Assembly (NCBI RefSeq): GCF_024380015.1
Contig: NZ_CP101509.1
Coordinates: 248,001 to 312,000 of the forward strand
Reading direction: 5' to 3'
DNA length: 64,000 nt
DNA from: Photobacterium atrarenae
GTDB lineage: Bacteria > Pseudomonadota > Gammaproteobacteria > Enterobacterales > Vibrionaceae
Below are positions 28,304 to 38,879 of this stretch, piece after piece (the first letter of the stretch is position 1; each line of letters starts with the position of its first letter). Under the pieces are notes generated by a model. It made no database searches, had not been told where the DNA came from, and saw only the letters and a program-made list of their open reading frames with translations. The translations under genes were made by a program, and so were the position numbers.

Positions 28304-31300
28304 ATGAAGCTCTATCAGAAAATCGCGTCCATTTTTATTTTTTTCGGCCTGCTGCTGATGGCACTCACCTTTGCGACATCCCACAAAAGTAAAGCCATCA
28401 TCAACGATCAGTCGTTGCTCCAGATTGAACGCGAAGCTGAGTTACTCATTGGCATGATTGAGCGCAATTTATTTGAGCGTTACCATGATTCAAGAGCCTT
28501 CACCCTCAGCCTGGGGGCACTCTCCAAACAAGGCTTCAACAGCCTCGCCCACTCAACCAGTACAATCAAGAATTTAAATACCTTCGTCGGTAATTATAAA
28601 GTGTATAAGCGAATTATTATTACTGACACCAAAGGCAACCTTATCGCCGCAAGCGACCGTAACAAAAGAGGACAACCACTCCCGGCGCTCAAGTTAAACC
28701 CTCAACAACTACAGCAAACCACTTGGTTCCAGAATGCCATTCACGGCCGATTCCTTTCTCCAGATGATGGCGAAGGAACCACAGTTGCTGGGCCAATGCG
28801 GAATATCATCCGTGCCGTTAACCCCGCACCCGACAGCTATGAAATGGTATATACCTCGCGGCTTCTGTCGACCCAGGGCGAAGTTTTGGGCCTCTGGATA
28901 AATGTGGTCGACTTCCAGGTCATTGAGAAGATTGTCGGTGAAGCCTATGAACTTTTGGCGCAAAGAGGCATGCCCAGTACAGAACTGACCATCCTGGATC
29001 GCTCCGGGAATATCATTGTTGATTACGATCCGGTCGGGCAGCTCAAAGCCGATTACACCCGGGACTTTTCTGTATTAGGCCAACTGAACCTGGCCCGGAA
29101 CGGCGTAGAAGGTGCCAGGCTCGCAGTCGCCGGGCTCTCAGGGTCCAATGTTTCGTTGCATTATCGCAAGCAAATCGAGCAGATTACAGGCTATGCCAAC
29201 AGCCACGGCGCTTATGACTACCCGGGGTTGGGTTGGTCTGCCCTCGTTCGTATCCCGGTTGATGAAGCATTCAAGGCAGCAAACGCCCTGCAACGAAATA
29301 TCCTCATCTTGTCGTTCATTGTAATCTTGATCATCTTATGTACCGGGGTATTAATGGCGTTACGGATCAGCCTACCATTGCAGAGGATCACAGCGGTTAT
29401 TCGACAATTAGCCCATGGCAATATGGCGGTTGACATTCCTCCCTATAAAAATCAAGACGAGCTCAGCGAAGTCAGTCACGCGACGCAAATCCTCAAAACA
29501 AAGCTTATCGAACGGGAAGTGCTTCAAAAGCAAACCGAAGAGCAACAACAAGAGCTGGATATCCAGCGGAGAGCTATCAATGCCACGGCGACAGGCATCG
29601 TGGTGAGTGACATGACTCAGCCCGATAGTCCACTCATTTATGTAAACCGCGCCTTTGAGCTGCTCACAGGCTATCAGTCTGACGAAGTACTTGGCCGAAA
29701 CTGTCGTTTCCTGCAAGGCGATGACCATGATCAGGAAGCGCTAACACGTCTGCGACAGGCAATCAAAGACGGACATTCCTGCTCGGTCGTCCTGCGTAAC
29801 TATAAACAAGATGGGACTTTGTTCTACAACAATCTGCGTATCGACCCGGTTTATGATGAGCATAGCACTTTAACCCATTTTATCGGGGTGCAGACAGATA
29901 TTACCGAACTGAAACATAAGCAGGAACGCGACCAATTAGAATTAGAGAATATTATCGATGAACGAACACAGGAGTTTAAGGAGTCTGAATCCAGGCTGAG
30001 GACCGTCTTCGATACGGCTATCGACGGAACCGTTGTCATCCATGATAATGGGACCATTCTCGATATCAATAAATCGATCGAGCTTATTTTTGGCCGAGGA
30101 CGAGATGAGCTCATCGGTGCTGGAATTGAGTTACTGATTCCGGTAATCGATCAAACCACCGGTTCTCTGCCATTGCCCCTCGACTCGTCCACCAACGAAA
30201 AAGATCACGCCAACGGTACCCCGACGGAAACAACCGGAAAACATAAGTCCGGCCGCGATATTCCTATCGAGCTTTCTGTTGGCCGAACCCAGTTAGGAAA
30301 CAGCACCGCTTTTGTCTGCGTGATTCGGGATATCACCGCCCAGAAAATGGTTCAGGATCGAGAGCATGCGCTCCAGCAAGAGCTTGCTAAACGTGAGGTC
30401 ATCTATCGCGCTGCGTTTAGTCAGGCAGCCATTGGTATCGCCCGGGTTTCCCTTGATGGTCAATGGCTAGAAGTGAATGACAAACTGTGTGAAATTTTAG
30501 GCTACACACAGCAAGAGCTATTAGCGACGAAGCTACATTCAGTGATTTGCCCGGACGACTTAGAAGCAGAGTTGACGCTGCTGAATCAATTAATCAATGA
30601 GAATCGCAAATCCTACAGCAACGACCGGCGTGTCCTCACCAAAGCCCAACAAGCTGTATGGGTTAAAATTTCTGCATCACTGGTGAAAGAAAGTACGCAT
30701 GAGCCTAAATATTTCATCGTCGTTATTGAAGACATCAGCGAACGAAAACAATTTGAGCATGAGCTCAATCAATCACGACATCAAAAAGAAGCACTGCTGA
30801 TGGGAAGACGCCTGGCATCAGAGGCCGGCGGTATCAGCCACTGGAGCTGGGATATTATCAACAATGAGATCCATTGGGACGAGGCCTCCTATACGCTCTA
30901 CGGCCTCACCGACAAAACAACGGCACTGGACTACGACACTTGGCGGCAATTTGTACACCCGGATGACCTCAACCATGTAGACGAGATGATTCATGACAGT
31001 TTTGAACAACGGTCTTCCTTCTCATCTGAGTTCCGCATTATCCATGGTATCACCCATGAAATACGGTGGCTGAAATCCGCAGCAGACTTTGTTATCGAGA
31101 ACGGGGAACCGATCAAATTGTATGGGATCTGCCTGGATATCACAGAAGAGAAACTCACACAAATGGAACTGGAAAAAGAATCACAATCAGCACGTCAAGC
31201 GAATGAGGCAAAATCGCGTTTCCTGGCCACCATGAGCCATGAGATCCGAACTCCGATGAACGGGGTGATCGGCATGATCGATCTGCTTCGCGAAACTCAG

Positions 31301-33220
31301 CTTAGCGACGATCAAAAGCGCATGGCAGCCACAATCAGGGACTCAGCCTTCTCGTTGTTGGATGTTATCAATGACATTTTGGACTTTTCGAAAATCGAAG
31401 CGGGTAAAATTGAGTTAGAGCTTACCCCTACTTCACTGCTCTCTGTTGTCGAAAAAACCGTCGACTCATTATGGGCTCATGCATCCAATAAAAAAGTGCG
31501 CTTATATCTCGAGCCCGATTTGAATATTCCCAACCGACTGATGCTTGACCCTGTCCGGCTCCGGCAAGTGATGCTGAACTTATTGGGTAATGCTATCAAA
31601 TTCTCACAGGGGCGCCGTCAACCTGGTATTGTCCTCATCAAGACCCATTACCTGGCTGCCCCACAACATCAAGAACAAATTACCATCGAAATTATAGATA
31701 ACGGCGTCGGCATGTCAGAAAGCCAGCAAGGCAAGTTATTCCAACCTTTCACGCAAGCCGACTCATCAACCACCCGTAAATATGGCGGGACCGGCCTGGG
31801 ACTGACCATCTCTAAATCTTTCATCGAAATCATGGGCGGTCATATTGAAGTGGAAAGTGAGCTGAACATAGGGAGTACTTTCCGAATCAAGCTGCCGGCA
31901 AACCAAGTCAATGGAGCCACTACAGAGTTTGATAATATCGATATTCATGGCCTGCACGTATTTGTGTTCATCAAAGATTTACATCTAACGCAATGTGTAA
32001 AAGCGACTTTAGGACAAACCGGCTGTGATTATCAGCTGCACGATCCTTCCGACAGCCATGAGGACATTTTGGCACAGTGGCAACAACGAAGCGTTTCCCC
32101 GGATGTGATCATTACTGACATACAAGACTTAAACCTTGCATTTCAAGCCTTGAAGCGCGATCAAAGCACTCAACCCGACCTCCGCTTTGTTATTCTGAAT
32201 GATAACCCAGCCACAAGTAAAGGGCTGGTCAGTAACAACGTTTATATCGCCGGCTCGCATCCGCTCAAACCATCCGAATTAGTGTTTGGACTTGCAGTGA
32301 TTACCGGGCGAGAAAGCCCAATCATTGACTGGACTTTTGAGGATAGCCACACAGCCGAACCGCTTCCCATTGTTCCTATCAGCAGGAGCGAAGCTGAACG
32401 TCAGGGAAGCTTAATCTTAGTCGCAGAAGATCAGCCAACAAACAGAGAAGTGATCGGCCAGCAATTGACACGCCTGGGTTATGTTTGCGATATGGCCCCC
32501 GATGGCCTGGAGGCCTTGGAAATGTGGAAATCCGGTCACTATCGCTTGTTACTGACAGATTGCCATATGCCGAATATGGACGGATTCGAACTCACCAAAG
32601 CGATTCGGGAGGAAGAATCAAAACACCCGGACCTTGAAACAACGACTATCATCGCAATCACCGCCAACGCGCTCGTTGGTGAAGGCGATCATTGTCTGGG
32701 CTCTGGAATGAATGACTACCTGACGAAGCCGGTTGAGTTAAGCAAGCTTCGCGAAACACTCTCGAGATGGATGAAGCATCATGTAGATCCCGTACACACA
32801 CCGATTGTACCGACCAAAGATAACATCGCCGACGAGCCTGATGAACCTCGTCGTCCAGAGCACTTGTCTAAACTGGATCACCCCGTTAATTTCGATCACA
32901 TCACCACCGTACTCGGAACGGACAATCCGGCCATTCATGACCAGATTCTTGCCTCCTTCTGGTGCAGCTTGCAGCAGGATGTGAGCCGGTTGCAATGCGC
33001 AGTTGAAGCGAAAGACCCCGTTGAAATCCGCAAGTTTGCCCATGCGGCGAAAGGTGCTGCGCGTTCAAGTGGCTGCATCGCTTTATCAACGCTATTTGAT
33101 GACATCGAGCAACAGGCTCCCAGCCGGAATTGGGAGAATATCCACTCACTTCAGCAGCAACTTCATTCGCAAATCGAGTCCTTGGAAAGGTTTCTGCGGG
33201 GCTCAAAAGTTATTGAATAG
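28304..33220 (+). CDS. LOV/PAS hybrid sensor histidine kinase with Cache, REC and Hpt domains
   Basis: A 1638-residue unorthodox kinase. Order: membrane segment (~7-27), periplasmic double-Cache-type domain (~30-325), second membrane segment (~331-355), HAMP (~356-408), LOV-type PAS (~420-535), three more PAS domains (~560-690, 695-815, 830-950), HisKA with His979 in [11 protein letters not shown], ATPase with [10 protein letters not shown], a degenerate receiver (~1210-1330) lacking the usual Asp, a complete receiver with Asp1419 in [10 protein letters not shown], and Hpt with His1580 in [12 protein letters not shown]. The first PAS carries GRNCRFLQG with Cys467, the flavin-adduct residue of LOV photoreceptors, and ends [10 protein letters not shown]. 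It is probably a combined ligand and blue-light sensor relaying to the upstream REC-EAL protein. The ATG follows GGAG. Confidence 0.9.
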   Translation: MKLYQKIASIFIFFGLLLMALTFATSHKSKAIINDQSLLQIEREAELLIGMIERNLFERYHDSRAFTLSLGALSKQGFNSLAHSTSTIKNLNTFVGNYKVYKRIIITDTKGNLIAASDRNKRGQPLPALKLNPQQLQQTTWFQNAIHGRFLSPDDGEGTTVAGPMRNIIRAVNPAPDSYEMVYTSRLLSTQGEVLGLWINVVDFQVIEKIVGEAYELLAQRGMPSTELTILDRSGNIIVDYDPVGQLKADYTRDFSVLGQLNLARNGVEGARLAVAGLSGSNVSLHYRKQIEQITGYANSHGAYDYPGLGWSALVRIPVDEAFKAANALQRNILILSFIVILIILCTGVLMALRISLPLQRITAVIRQLAHGNMAVDIPPYKNQDELSEVSHATQILKTKLIEREVLQKQTEEQQQELDIQRRAINATATGIVVSDMTQPDSPLIYVNRAFELLTGYQSDEVLGRNCRFLQGDDHDQEALTRLRQAIKDGHSCSVVLRNYKQDGTLFYNNLRIDPVYDEHSTLTHFIGVQTDITELKHKQERDQLELENIIDERTQEFKESESRLRTVFDTAIDGTVVIHDNGTILDINKSIELIFGRGRDELIGAGIELLIPVIDQTTGSLPLPLDSSTNEKDHANGTPTETTGKHKSGRDIPIELSVGRTQLGNSTAFVCVIRDITAQKMVQDREHALQQELAKREVIYRAAFSQAAIGIARVSLDGQWLEVNDKLCEILGYTQQELLATKLHSVICPDDLEAELTLLNQLINENRKSYSNDRRVLTKAQQAVWVKISASLVKESTHEPKYFIVVIEDISERKQFEHELNQSRHQKEALLMGRRLASEAGGISHWSWDIINNEIHWDEASYTLYGLTDKTTALDYDTWRQFVHPDDLNHVDEMIHDSFEQRSSFSSEFRIIHGITHEIRWLKSAADFVIENGEPIKLYGICLDITEEKLTQMELEKESQSARQANEAKSRFLATMSHEIRTPMNGVIGMIDLLRETQLSDDQKRMAATIRDSAFSLLDVINDILDFSKIEAGKIELELTPTSLLSVVEKTVDSLWAHASNKKVRLYLEPDLNIPNRLMLDPVRLRQVMLNLLGNAIKFSQGRRQPGIVLIKTHYLAAPQHQEQITIEIIDNGVGMSESQQGKLFQPFTQADSSTTRKYGGTGLGLTISKSFIEIMGGHIEVESELNIGSTFRIKLPANQVNGATTEFDNIDIHGLHVFVFIKDLHLTQCVKATLGQTGCDYQLHDPSDSHEDILAQWQQRSVSPDVIITDIQDLNLAFQALKRDQSTQPDLRFVILNDNPATSKGLVSNNVYIAGSHPLKPSELVFGLAVITGRESPIIDWTFEDSHTAEPLPIVPISRSEAERQGSLILVAEDQPTNREVIGQQLTRLGYVCDMAPDGLEALEMWKSGHYRLLLTDCHMPNMDGFELTKAIREEESKHPDLETTTIIAITANALVGEGDHCLGSGMNDYLTKPVELSKLRETLSRWMKHHVDPVHTPIVPTKDNIADEPDEPRRPEHLSKLDHPVNFDHITTVLGTDNPAIHDQILASFWCSLQQDVSRLQCAVEAKDPVEIRKFAHAAKGAARSSGCIALSTLFDDIEQQAPSRNWENIHSLQQQLHSQIESLERFLRGSKVIE

Positions 33221-33268
33221 TTTACAAAAAAAATGACAATCCTTAATCCACGAGGATAGGTTTGGCTT

Positions 33269-33514
33269 TCATGCCTCCCGGCAAGACACCACACACCGGC
33301 TTTGTGTCCCTGTGTGTCTCATCCGCTCCACCACACGCTCCAAGCCAGGTAAATCTGCGCCCGGACAATATGCCAATGTTGCTCCCGAAATAAACAGATA
33401 ATGAAACTTTTCGCCACAAGCCGTGCAGTTTAAGGCGGCATAATTCTGTTGGCTTACCGCTAATTTCGAGGCCACTTTCACTTGCGGTGCAAGTTTATCT
33501 ACTCGGATAGACAT
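33269..33514 (-). CDS. Small cysteine-containing protein, unknown
   Basis: An 81-residue protein with a central CTACGEKFHYLF segment (Cys-x2-Cys) and two further Cys residues toward the C-terminus, so a metal site is possible. AGGAG lies seven bases upstream of the ATG, which supports expression. No family is recognised. It is convergent with the LOV kinase gene. Confidence 0.55.
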   Translation of the reverse strand: MSIRVDKLAPQVKVASKLAVSQQNYAALNCTACGEKFHYLFISGATLAYCPGADLPGLERVVERMRHTGTQSRCVVSCREA

Positions 33515-34001
33515 AGTGATCTCCTGCTCAATAAAGCTTGATGAATACTCACAAGCCTAGCTGAATCATAAAGTAAGCAAATACGTACATTAAGTATGCA
33601 AAAAGCTAGACATTCCACCCTCAACTTAATGATGAGATTAATATCCCGACGTCATGATTCTGTAGTAACAGTAAGACCTGCTCAGCATCACACTTGCAGT
33701 ACCCTACAAAAATTGGCCACAGTCTTATAAGCAAGCCAGAATCTTCGCCCCGACTGATCCGGACTTAATCCCCCCTTGTGATGATGCGGTCTGATCGGGC
33801 TGCAGTAACCGATCAAATAACCCGTTATTGCGTGTTTTGCTTCTGCGAAGTTCTGTTAGCCAATTGTTGGTACCCAGGACGATTTAATGTAAATAGTCAA
33901 GTACTGCTTAGCCGGAATTTAGAGACGAATGGAACAGAGCAAACGATATAAGCTGCGGGCAAGCTGAGTACCCGCAGCTTGATTCTGGGGAGACGGATAC
34001 C
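33515..34001. other. Intergenic region around abgT 3' end
   Basis: This 487-base gap has no convincing gene. It contains the stem-loop AAGCTGCGGG/CCCGCAGCTT (33950-33980) shortly after the abgT stop codon. The rest shows no repeats or clear promoter, apart from the presumed upstream region of the small protein gene ending at 33269. Confidence 0.5.
33950..33980 (-). terminator. Stem-loop terminator after abgT
   Basis: AAGCTGCGGG and CCCGCAGCTT form a perfect 10-bp stem around an 11-base loop, 22 bases after the abgT stop. There is no long U-tract on the transcript strand. Confidence 0.6.
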
Positions 34002-35546
34002 TTAGTTGATGTACATGGATACACCAGGACCAACGTCTAGACCGAGACCGGTCCATAACAGCAAGAACGAAGTCCAGAACACAAGGAAGCCAATGGCGAG
34101 CGGAAGCATTGTCGCCATCAAGGTACCAATTCGGAGTTCAGGCTTATAGCTTTGCATATACACCAGTGCCACACTGAAATAAGGTGACATGGGTGAAATA
34201 ATGTTCGTCGAACTATCTCCGATTCTGAACATCGCCAGCGTGAACGCAGGTTCAATATTTAATTGCATTAGCATCGGAATAAATATCGGAGCAAATAGCG
34301 CAAATTGAGCACTGCCACTGGTCATGAAAATATTACAGATACAGGTGATCAAGATGAAACTGATGATCAAGGCATACCCATCGAAACCGACAGACTGTAA
34401 GAAGTGCGCGCCTTCAAAGGCTACCAGGTTCCCAATACCCGTCCATTTGAAATAGGCAATAAACTGGGAAATGGCTAAAAACAGAACCAGCGTTGTTGCA
34501 AGAGCCTTCACGGAGTCGGCCATTAGGTCCGGAATATCTTCTACTTTTTCAATTTTACGGACTGCCTTCCCATAAATAATGCCGATACCAAGAAAGTAAA
34601 AAAACATGAATGGCACAAGACTTTTCAGAAAAGGCGACGGAATCAAACCGCCATCCGCGTTCCTCAGCGCTGAGGATTCAGGCAGGACAAGCGCCATCAC
34701 AAAAGCAAAGTAGCCTAGCGTAAACAATGCCACCCGCTTGAGACCCGTTTTTTCCTCCGCCGTCATATTCACTTCAGCCGTTGGTCTTTCTTTGATCATT
34801 GTTGACAACGGATGTAGGTTATTCAGGCGCGGTTCGACGACTTTATCTATGATAAGCGTCCCGACGATAGCGAGAATAAATACAGAAGAGGCGACAAAGT
34901 AATAGTTATCCACCGCACTGACATACGCATCAGGGTCGATGATTCTTGCTGCGTCTGTTGCAATGCCTGCAAATAGAGCGTCCCCAACCGTAATAAACAA
35001 ACTGGCATCAAAGCCGGCTCCTGCTGCCGCATAAGCTGCTGCTGCCCCCGCTAACGGATTACGGCCTACACTATGGAATACCATGGCAACTAACGGGATT
35101 AAAATGAGATAGTTTGCGTCGGAAGCAATAGAGCCACAGATACCGGCAATAAACACGAAAAACGTCAGCAAATGACGCGGTGCTTTGGCCACTGTCTGTG
35201 TCAGTAAAGTCGAGAGTAAACCAACGCGCTCGGCTAAACCTATGCCCAGCATCACCGTGATGATTGTGCCTAGAGGTGGGAAGTTCACAAAATTTTTCAC
35301 AAAATTAGTGAACATGTACGCGATGCCGTCACCGGATAGCAAAGATTTAATTGGATAAGTTTCTGCGGTTTTGGGGTTGTACGTGTTGATATTGAAATAA
35401 TTTAAGACCGCCGAAATCACCATGACAAATATGGCTAAGTAGACAAACAATAAAAACGGATGAGGTAATTTATTCCCCGTTGTTTCAACCCACGATAAAA
35501 AACGATTATCCTTGATTGTTTCTGGCCTGTGTTGTGCGTGCTCCAC
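34002..35546 (-). CDS. abgT: AbgT family transporter
   Basis: A 514-residue polytopic carrier of the AbgT family, known for p-aminobenzoyl-glutamate uptake and for drug (sulfonamide) efflux in some members. Family blocks are the N-terminal GNKLPHPFLLFVYLAIFVM, FPPLGTIITVMLGIGLAERVGLL, GSIASDANYLILIPLVAMVF and RIGDSSTNIISPMSPYF. The start is GTG at 35546, overlapping the stop of the upstream amidohydrolase gene by one base (TAGTG), so translation is probably coupled. The pair suggests import of an acyl- or aryl-amino acid conjugate that is then hydrolysed. Confidence 0.9.
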   Translation of the reverse strand: MEHAQHRPETIKDNRFLSWVETTGNKLPHPFLLFVYLAIFVMVISAVLNYFNINTYNPKTAETYPIKSLLSGDGIAYMFTNFVKNFVNFPPLGTIITVMLGIGLAERVGLLSTLLTQTVAKAPRHLLTFFVFIAGICGSIASDANYLILIPLVAMVFHSVGRNPLAGAAAAYAAAGAGFDASLFITVGDALFAGIATDAARIIDPDAYVSAVDNYYFVASSVFILAIVGTLIIDKVVEPRLNNLHPLSTMIKERPTAEVNMTAEEKTGLKRVALFTLGYFAFVMALVLPESSALRNADGGLIPSPFLKSLVPFMFFYFLGIGIIYGKAVRKIEKVEDIPDLMADSVKALATTLVLFLAISQFIAYFKWTGIGNLVAFEGAHFLQSVGFDGYALIISFILITCICNIFMTSGSAQFALFAPIFIPMLMQLNIEPAFTLAMFRIGDSSTNIISPMSPYFSVALVYMQSYKPELRIGTLMATMLPLAIGFLVFWTSFLLLWTGLGLDVGPGVSMYIN

Positions 35547-36700
35547 TACTGATCTCTCCCTAGGTAAAATTGTGCTACACCCATATAGACTTGCCGTGCT
35601 ACAGCGATATTTTCATCATTAAAGTCATAGTGAGGATTGTGTAAATAAGCAGAATCTTCACCATTGCCGATAAAGAAGTAACAACCCGGTCTTTCTAACA
35701 AATAAAAACTGAAGTCTTCTGCCCCCATCGTTGGCATATAATCAATTTCCAACAGGTTGTTTTTATCAAAACTATACTGACATGCTTCAATCACATCTGT
35801 GGTCTCTTGGCGATGGTTGACCAAAGCCGGAATTGATAACAAGATGGTGAATTCATAAGTACAGTTGAATTGCTCACAGACACATTTGAGTGTTTTTTCA
35901 ATCTCACGAACCAGCAGCTCATCGGTTTCTTTCGTATCTGAACGTACACTCAAGCTGAGTTGCGCCTTTGATCCAATGACATTGTGGCCCTGTCCAGAAT
36001 GAAACTCTGAGACAGTCACTGCCGCGGCGTTCAGTGGCGATAGTTTTCTGGACACCACCGTTTGAACCTGCGTCACAAAACTTGCACCAGCAACGATAGG
36101 ATCATGTGTTAAATGGGGCATCGCTGCGTGCCCCCCTTTCCCCGTGATTTCAACGGAGATACTGGTATTCCCCCCCATTGCAGAGCCAGATTTCACAAAG
36201 ACAAGCCCTTGCTTAAAGCCGGGCCTGTTGTGATAACCAAATATCTTATCGACTCTCGGGTTCTCAAGGACCCCGTCATCAATCATGGCCTTCGCGCCAG
36301 CTCCACCCTCTTCTGCCGGCTGCATAATAATGACGATGTTACCGCAATACGCCTCTTTGTTAGCCACTAAGGATTCCGCAGCGCATAGCAAACTAGCGGT
36401 ATGCCCATCATGGCCGCAAGCATGCATCTTTCCGGTATTTTGAGATTTATGCTCAAATTCGTTGAGTTCCAAAATCGGAAGCGCGTCCAGATCGGCACGA
36501 AAAGCAATCGTCGGCCCTGGTCTATTGGTATAAAGAACCGCTTTGACCCCTGTTTTCCCAATACCCGTGGTGACTTCATAGCCCAAGTCAGTTAAATGTT
36601 CAGCGACTAATTTCGCCGTATCGAATTCTTCATACTTAAGCTCTGGATTACGGTGGAGTGCTTTCCTAATCTCAATGTACTTGTTGATATCTATGTCCAT
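35546..36700 (-). CDS. M20 family amidohydrolase (HipO/AbgA-like)
   Basis: A 384-residue metallopeptidase. Conserved M20D features: LHRNPELKYEEFDTA, the metal ligand motif MHACGHDGHTA, MQPAEEGGAGAKAMIDDG, and the dimerisation domain beginning SGSAMGGNTSISVEITGKGGHAAMPH. Such enzymes remove acyl or aryl groups from amino acids (hippurate, N-acyl-Glu). The GTG at 36712 is also in frame, but the ATG at 36700 is preferred. It is the first gene of an operon with the AbgT-type transporter, which suggests a common substrate, not identifiable from sequence. Confidence 0.88.
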   Translation of the reverse strand: MDIDINKYIEIRKALHRNPELKYEEFDTAKLVAEHLTDLGYEVTTGIGKTGVKAVLYTNRPGPTIAFRADLDALPILELNEFEHKSQNTGKMHACGHDGHTASLLCAAESLVANKEAYCGNIVIIMQPAEEGGAGAKAMIDDGVLENPRVDKIFGYHNRPGFKQGLVFVKSGSAMGGNTSISVEITGKGGHAAMPHLTHDPIVAGASFVTQVQTVVSRKLSPLNAAAVTVSEFHSGQGHNVIGSKAQLSLSVRSDTKETDELLVREIEKTLKCVCEQFNCTYEFTILLSIPALVNHRQETTDVIEACQYSFDKNNLLEIDYMPTMGAEDFSFYLLERPGCYFFIGNGEDSAYLHNPHYDFNDENIAVARQVYMGVAQFYLGRDQ

Positions 36701-37132
36701 GATTATATCCACGTGTTGATTCTTTTGTTGATATTAACCATATGCGCACAATAAGTCATACAAAATAAAACAACAATTACGAACACACCACAACCTGGCA
36801 ACATCTGCATTCGTGAATCTGAACCACTGCGCAGCGACTTGCGCCCGACGAAGCTTCGTTCATACCTGCCATTCTCACTTCATCCTCTATGCAGACCGAC
36901 CAAGTTATCGACAGGGAGGGTGAAACCAATTTATGTCTGGTGGCGAGTGCGCTACACTCCCTTTCAAACCAAGGGTCTCAATGGCCTGTTAATCGGTAAC
37001 CTGATGGGACTGACACTGTGTTCACGGCAAGTCTGGCTGACAAAACACCAGACACCACCCGGTCAGTGATTGTGTGCTTGCCTCATTTCGCACCCCATCA
37101 GCAACAAGCCATAAAAAAGAGTTATTTTTCAA
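36701..37132. other. Intergenic region between divergent amidohydrolase and GTPase genes
   Basis: A 432-base divergent promoter region. A 76-codon forward ORF at 36839-37069 has random-looking Arg/Pro-rich composition and is not supported. No palindromic operator was recognised. Confidence 0.5.
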
Positions 37133-38086
37133 ATGTCTAGCAATGCAATCCAGTGGTTCCCGGGCCACATGCACAAAGCCCGTAAAGAAATCGAAGAAGT
37201 CCTGCCGAAAATCGATGTCATCATCGAAGTGTTGGACGCCCGTATTCCTTTCAGTAGCGAGAACCCGCTGATCAAGAGCTTTCGTGAGAGAAACAACAAG
37301 CCTGTCGTCAAAGTTCTGAATAAGCGTGATCTGGCAGATCCGGAAATGACGCAACTGTGGATCGATCACCTCGAGCAAGAGCAGGGTGTAAAAGCACTGG
37401 CCATCACCACGGAAAATATCAGTGAAGTGAACAAAATCATGGATCTGTGCCGCAAGCTGGCACCGCACCGGGAAGAAATGGGCAAAAATATTCGCACCAT
37501 GATCATGGGGATCCCGAACGTCGGCAAATCAACCATCATCAATACCCTGGCAGGCCGCAGCGTGGCGGTCACCGGAAACCAGCCGGCAGTCACCCGTCAG
37601 CAACAGCGGATCAACCTGCAAAACGGAATTGTCTTGTCCGATACGCCGGGCATTCTGTGGCCGAAAGTTGAAAACCCACACAGCGGATTCCGTCTGGCAG
37701 CCACCGGCGCAGTCAAGGACACCGCGATGGACTACGTGGATGTAGCCTTTTTCACTATCGAATACCTGAAAGATGCCTACCCCGAGCTCATCAAGGCGCG
37801 GTATAACCTGGATGACGAACTGCCGGAAACTGAAATTGAATTGATGGAAGAAATCGGCCGCAAACGGGGCTGCCTCAAAGGCGGTGGACGGGTTGATCTG
37901 CACAAAGCATCTGAAATCCTGATCAATGAGCTACGCAACGGCACCCTGGGGAAAATTACCCTGGAGCGTCCGGAGATGATCACTCAAGAGTTGATCAACG
38001 TCGCCATTGAGGAAGAACGCAAAGCCGAAGAAAAGGCAAAGAAAAAAGAAGAACGCCGCAAGCGCTACCTGAAAAACAAGCGATAA
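37133..38086 (+). CDS. RbgA/YlqF-like ribosome biogenesis GTPase
   Basis: A 317-residue circularly permuted GTPase. The G motifs appear in the permuted order G4-G5-G1-G2-G3: NKRDLAD (G4) near residues 62-68, GIPNVGKSTIINTLAG (G1) around 125-140, and DTPGILWPK (G3) near 166-174. The N-terminal QWFPGHMHKARKEI motif is diagnostic of the YlqF/RbgA family, which acts in late 50S subunit assembly. A Lys/Arg/Glu-rich tail (KKEERRKRYLKNKR) can contact RNA. The gene is single, with its own promoter region. The frame matches neighbours in codon use. Confidence 0.9.
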   Translation: MSSNAIQWFPGHMHKARKEIEEVLPKIDVIIEVLDARIPFSSENPLIKSFRERNNKPVVKVLNKRDLADPEMTQLWIDHLEQEQGVKALAITTENISEVNKIMDLCRKLAPHREEMGKNIRTMIMGIPNVGKSTIINTLAGRSVAVTGNQPAVTRQQQRINLQNGIVLSDTPGILWPKVENPHSGFRLAATGAVKDTAMDYVDVAFFTIEYLKDAYPELIKARYNLDDELPETEIELMEEIGRKRGCLKGGGRVDLHKASEILINELRNGTLGKITLERPEMITQELINVAIEEERKAEEKAKKKEERRKRYLKNKR

Positions 38087-38153
38087 CCCCCGCACCTGGG
38101 CATATTGTGGGGTGTAATTTCGATCCTCGCATGGTCCTCAACAGACCCGCTAT

Positions 38154-38285
38154 AAAAGCAGGTGCCGTTCTCCCGCTACAGAGAGCAGCACCTGTATGCC
38201 AAATGACAAAGGATGATGTACCATAGCTACGACAGCCCTTCCCGCTGGTCATCCTCTTCAAGTCATTACCAGCCTGATACTGCCA
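38154..38285 (-). ncRNA. Candidate sigma-54-dependent small RNA
   Basis: On the reverse strand a -24/-12-like element TGGCAT-N5-TTGC (38311-38297) is followed, ~130 bases on, by a stem-loop CAGGTGC/GCACCTG (38194-38159) running into CTTTT. The predicted RNA starts near 38285 with GTGGCAGTATCAGG and is about 130 bases long. No coding frame with a ribosome site was found. Sigma-54-driven small RNAs (Qrr, GlmY) are known, but this one was not matched to a family. Confidence 0.35.
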
Positions 38286-38879
38286 CTGTGATCTAAGCAA
38301 CTGGAATGCCAGTTTTATGTCCACTCAAAATCAGCAACTTAGGCATACACCTCTTTGAGTCCCGCACCAAAATCACGAAGCGCTGCACTCTTTTCTCTCA
38401 TCCTCTCTTTCCACAGCCCGAGTACATCAGTCCAAACACACCGATCCGGGTTGCGAAACTATTCTTTACAAGCATTGACCTTTTATTGGTTATAACTCTA
38501 AAGACTCATGATTCACAACAGGCTGAATGAGCTGAAATAATCGTTTAAATCATTGTTTTTAATCAATCTGAATTTAATACTTGTCTAGAAATGGTATTTT
38601 TAAATAAGTACAACACAAAAGTTTTCATCATCAATAATATAAACTTCTCGAAACCATTAGTTTTTCTCACTTTACGAAAAAGATAATCCCCTTCATATTT
38701 CACGCCAAAAGAATCCTGCACAGACTGCGCCAGTCAGTCAGTGCCGCGCTTCACCCTGTCTATCTTATTCAAAACTTATCTCAAGGCGTCTGCTTTTCCA
38801 GCAAACGTCCTAAGCTCCGGCTTGCCAAAAACCATAAGATAGATTTATTAATCAACACCTTAATTTGGAGATGACGGTA
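38286..38879. other. Intergenic region upstream of MFS gene
   Basis: About 590 bases without a supported gene. It contains the candidate sigma-54 promoter at its left end; the middle part (38540-38700) is AT-rich. No repeat or recognisable operator was seen. Confidence 0.4.
38297..38311 (-). promoter_or_regulatory. Candidate sigma-54 promoter
   Basis: TGGCATTCCAGTTGC keeps the essential GG and GC with the required ten-base separation and matches the TGGCAC-N5-TTGC consensus at nine of ten defined positions. Confidence 0.4.

Noticed and set aside
36839..37069. Forward 76-codon ORF upstream of the RbgA-like gene
   Set aside because: Random-looking Arg/Pro-rich composition, no ribosome site and no family features.
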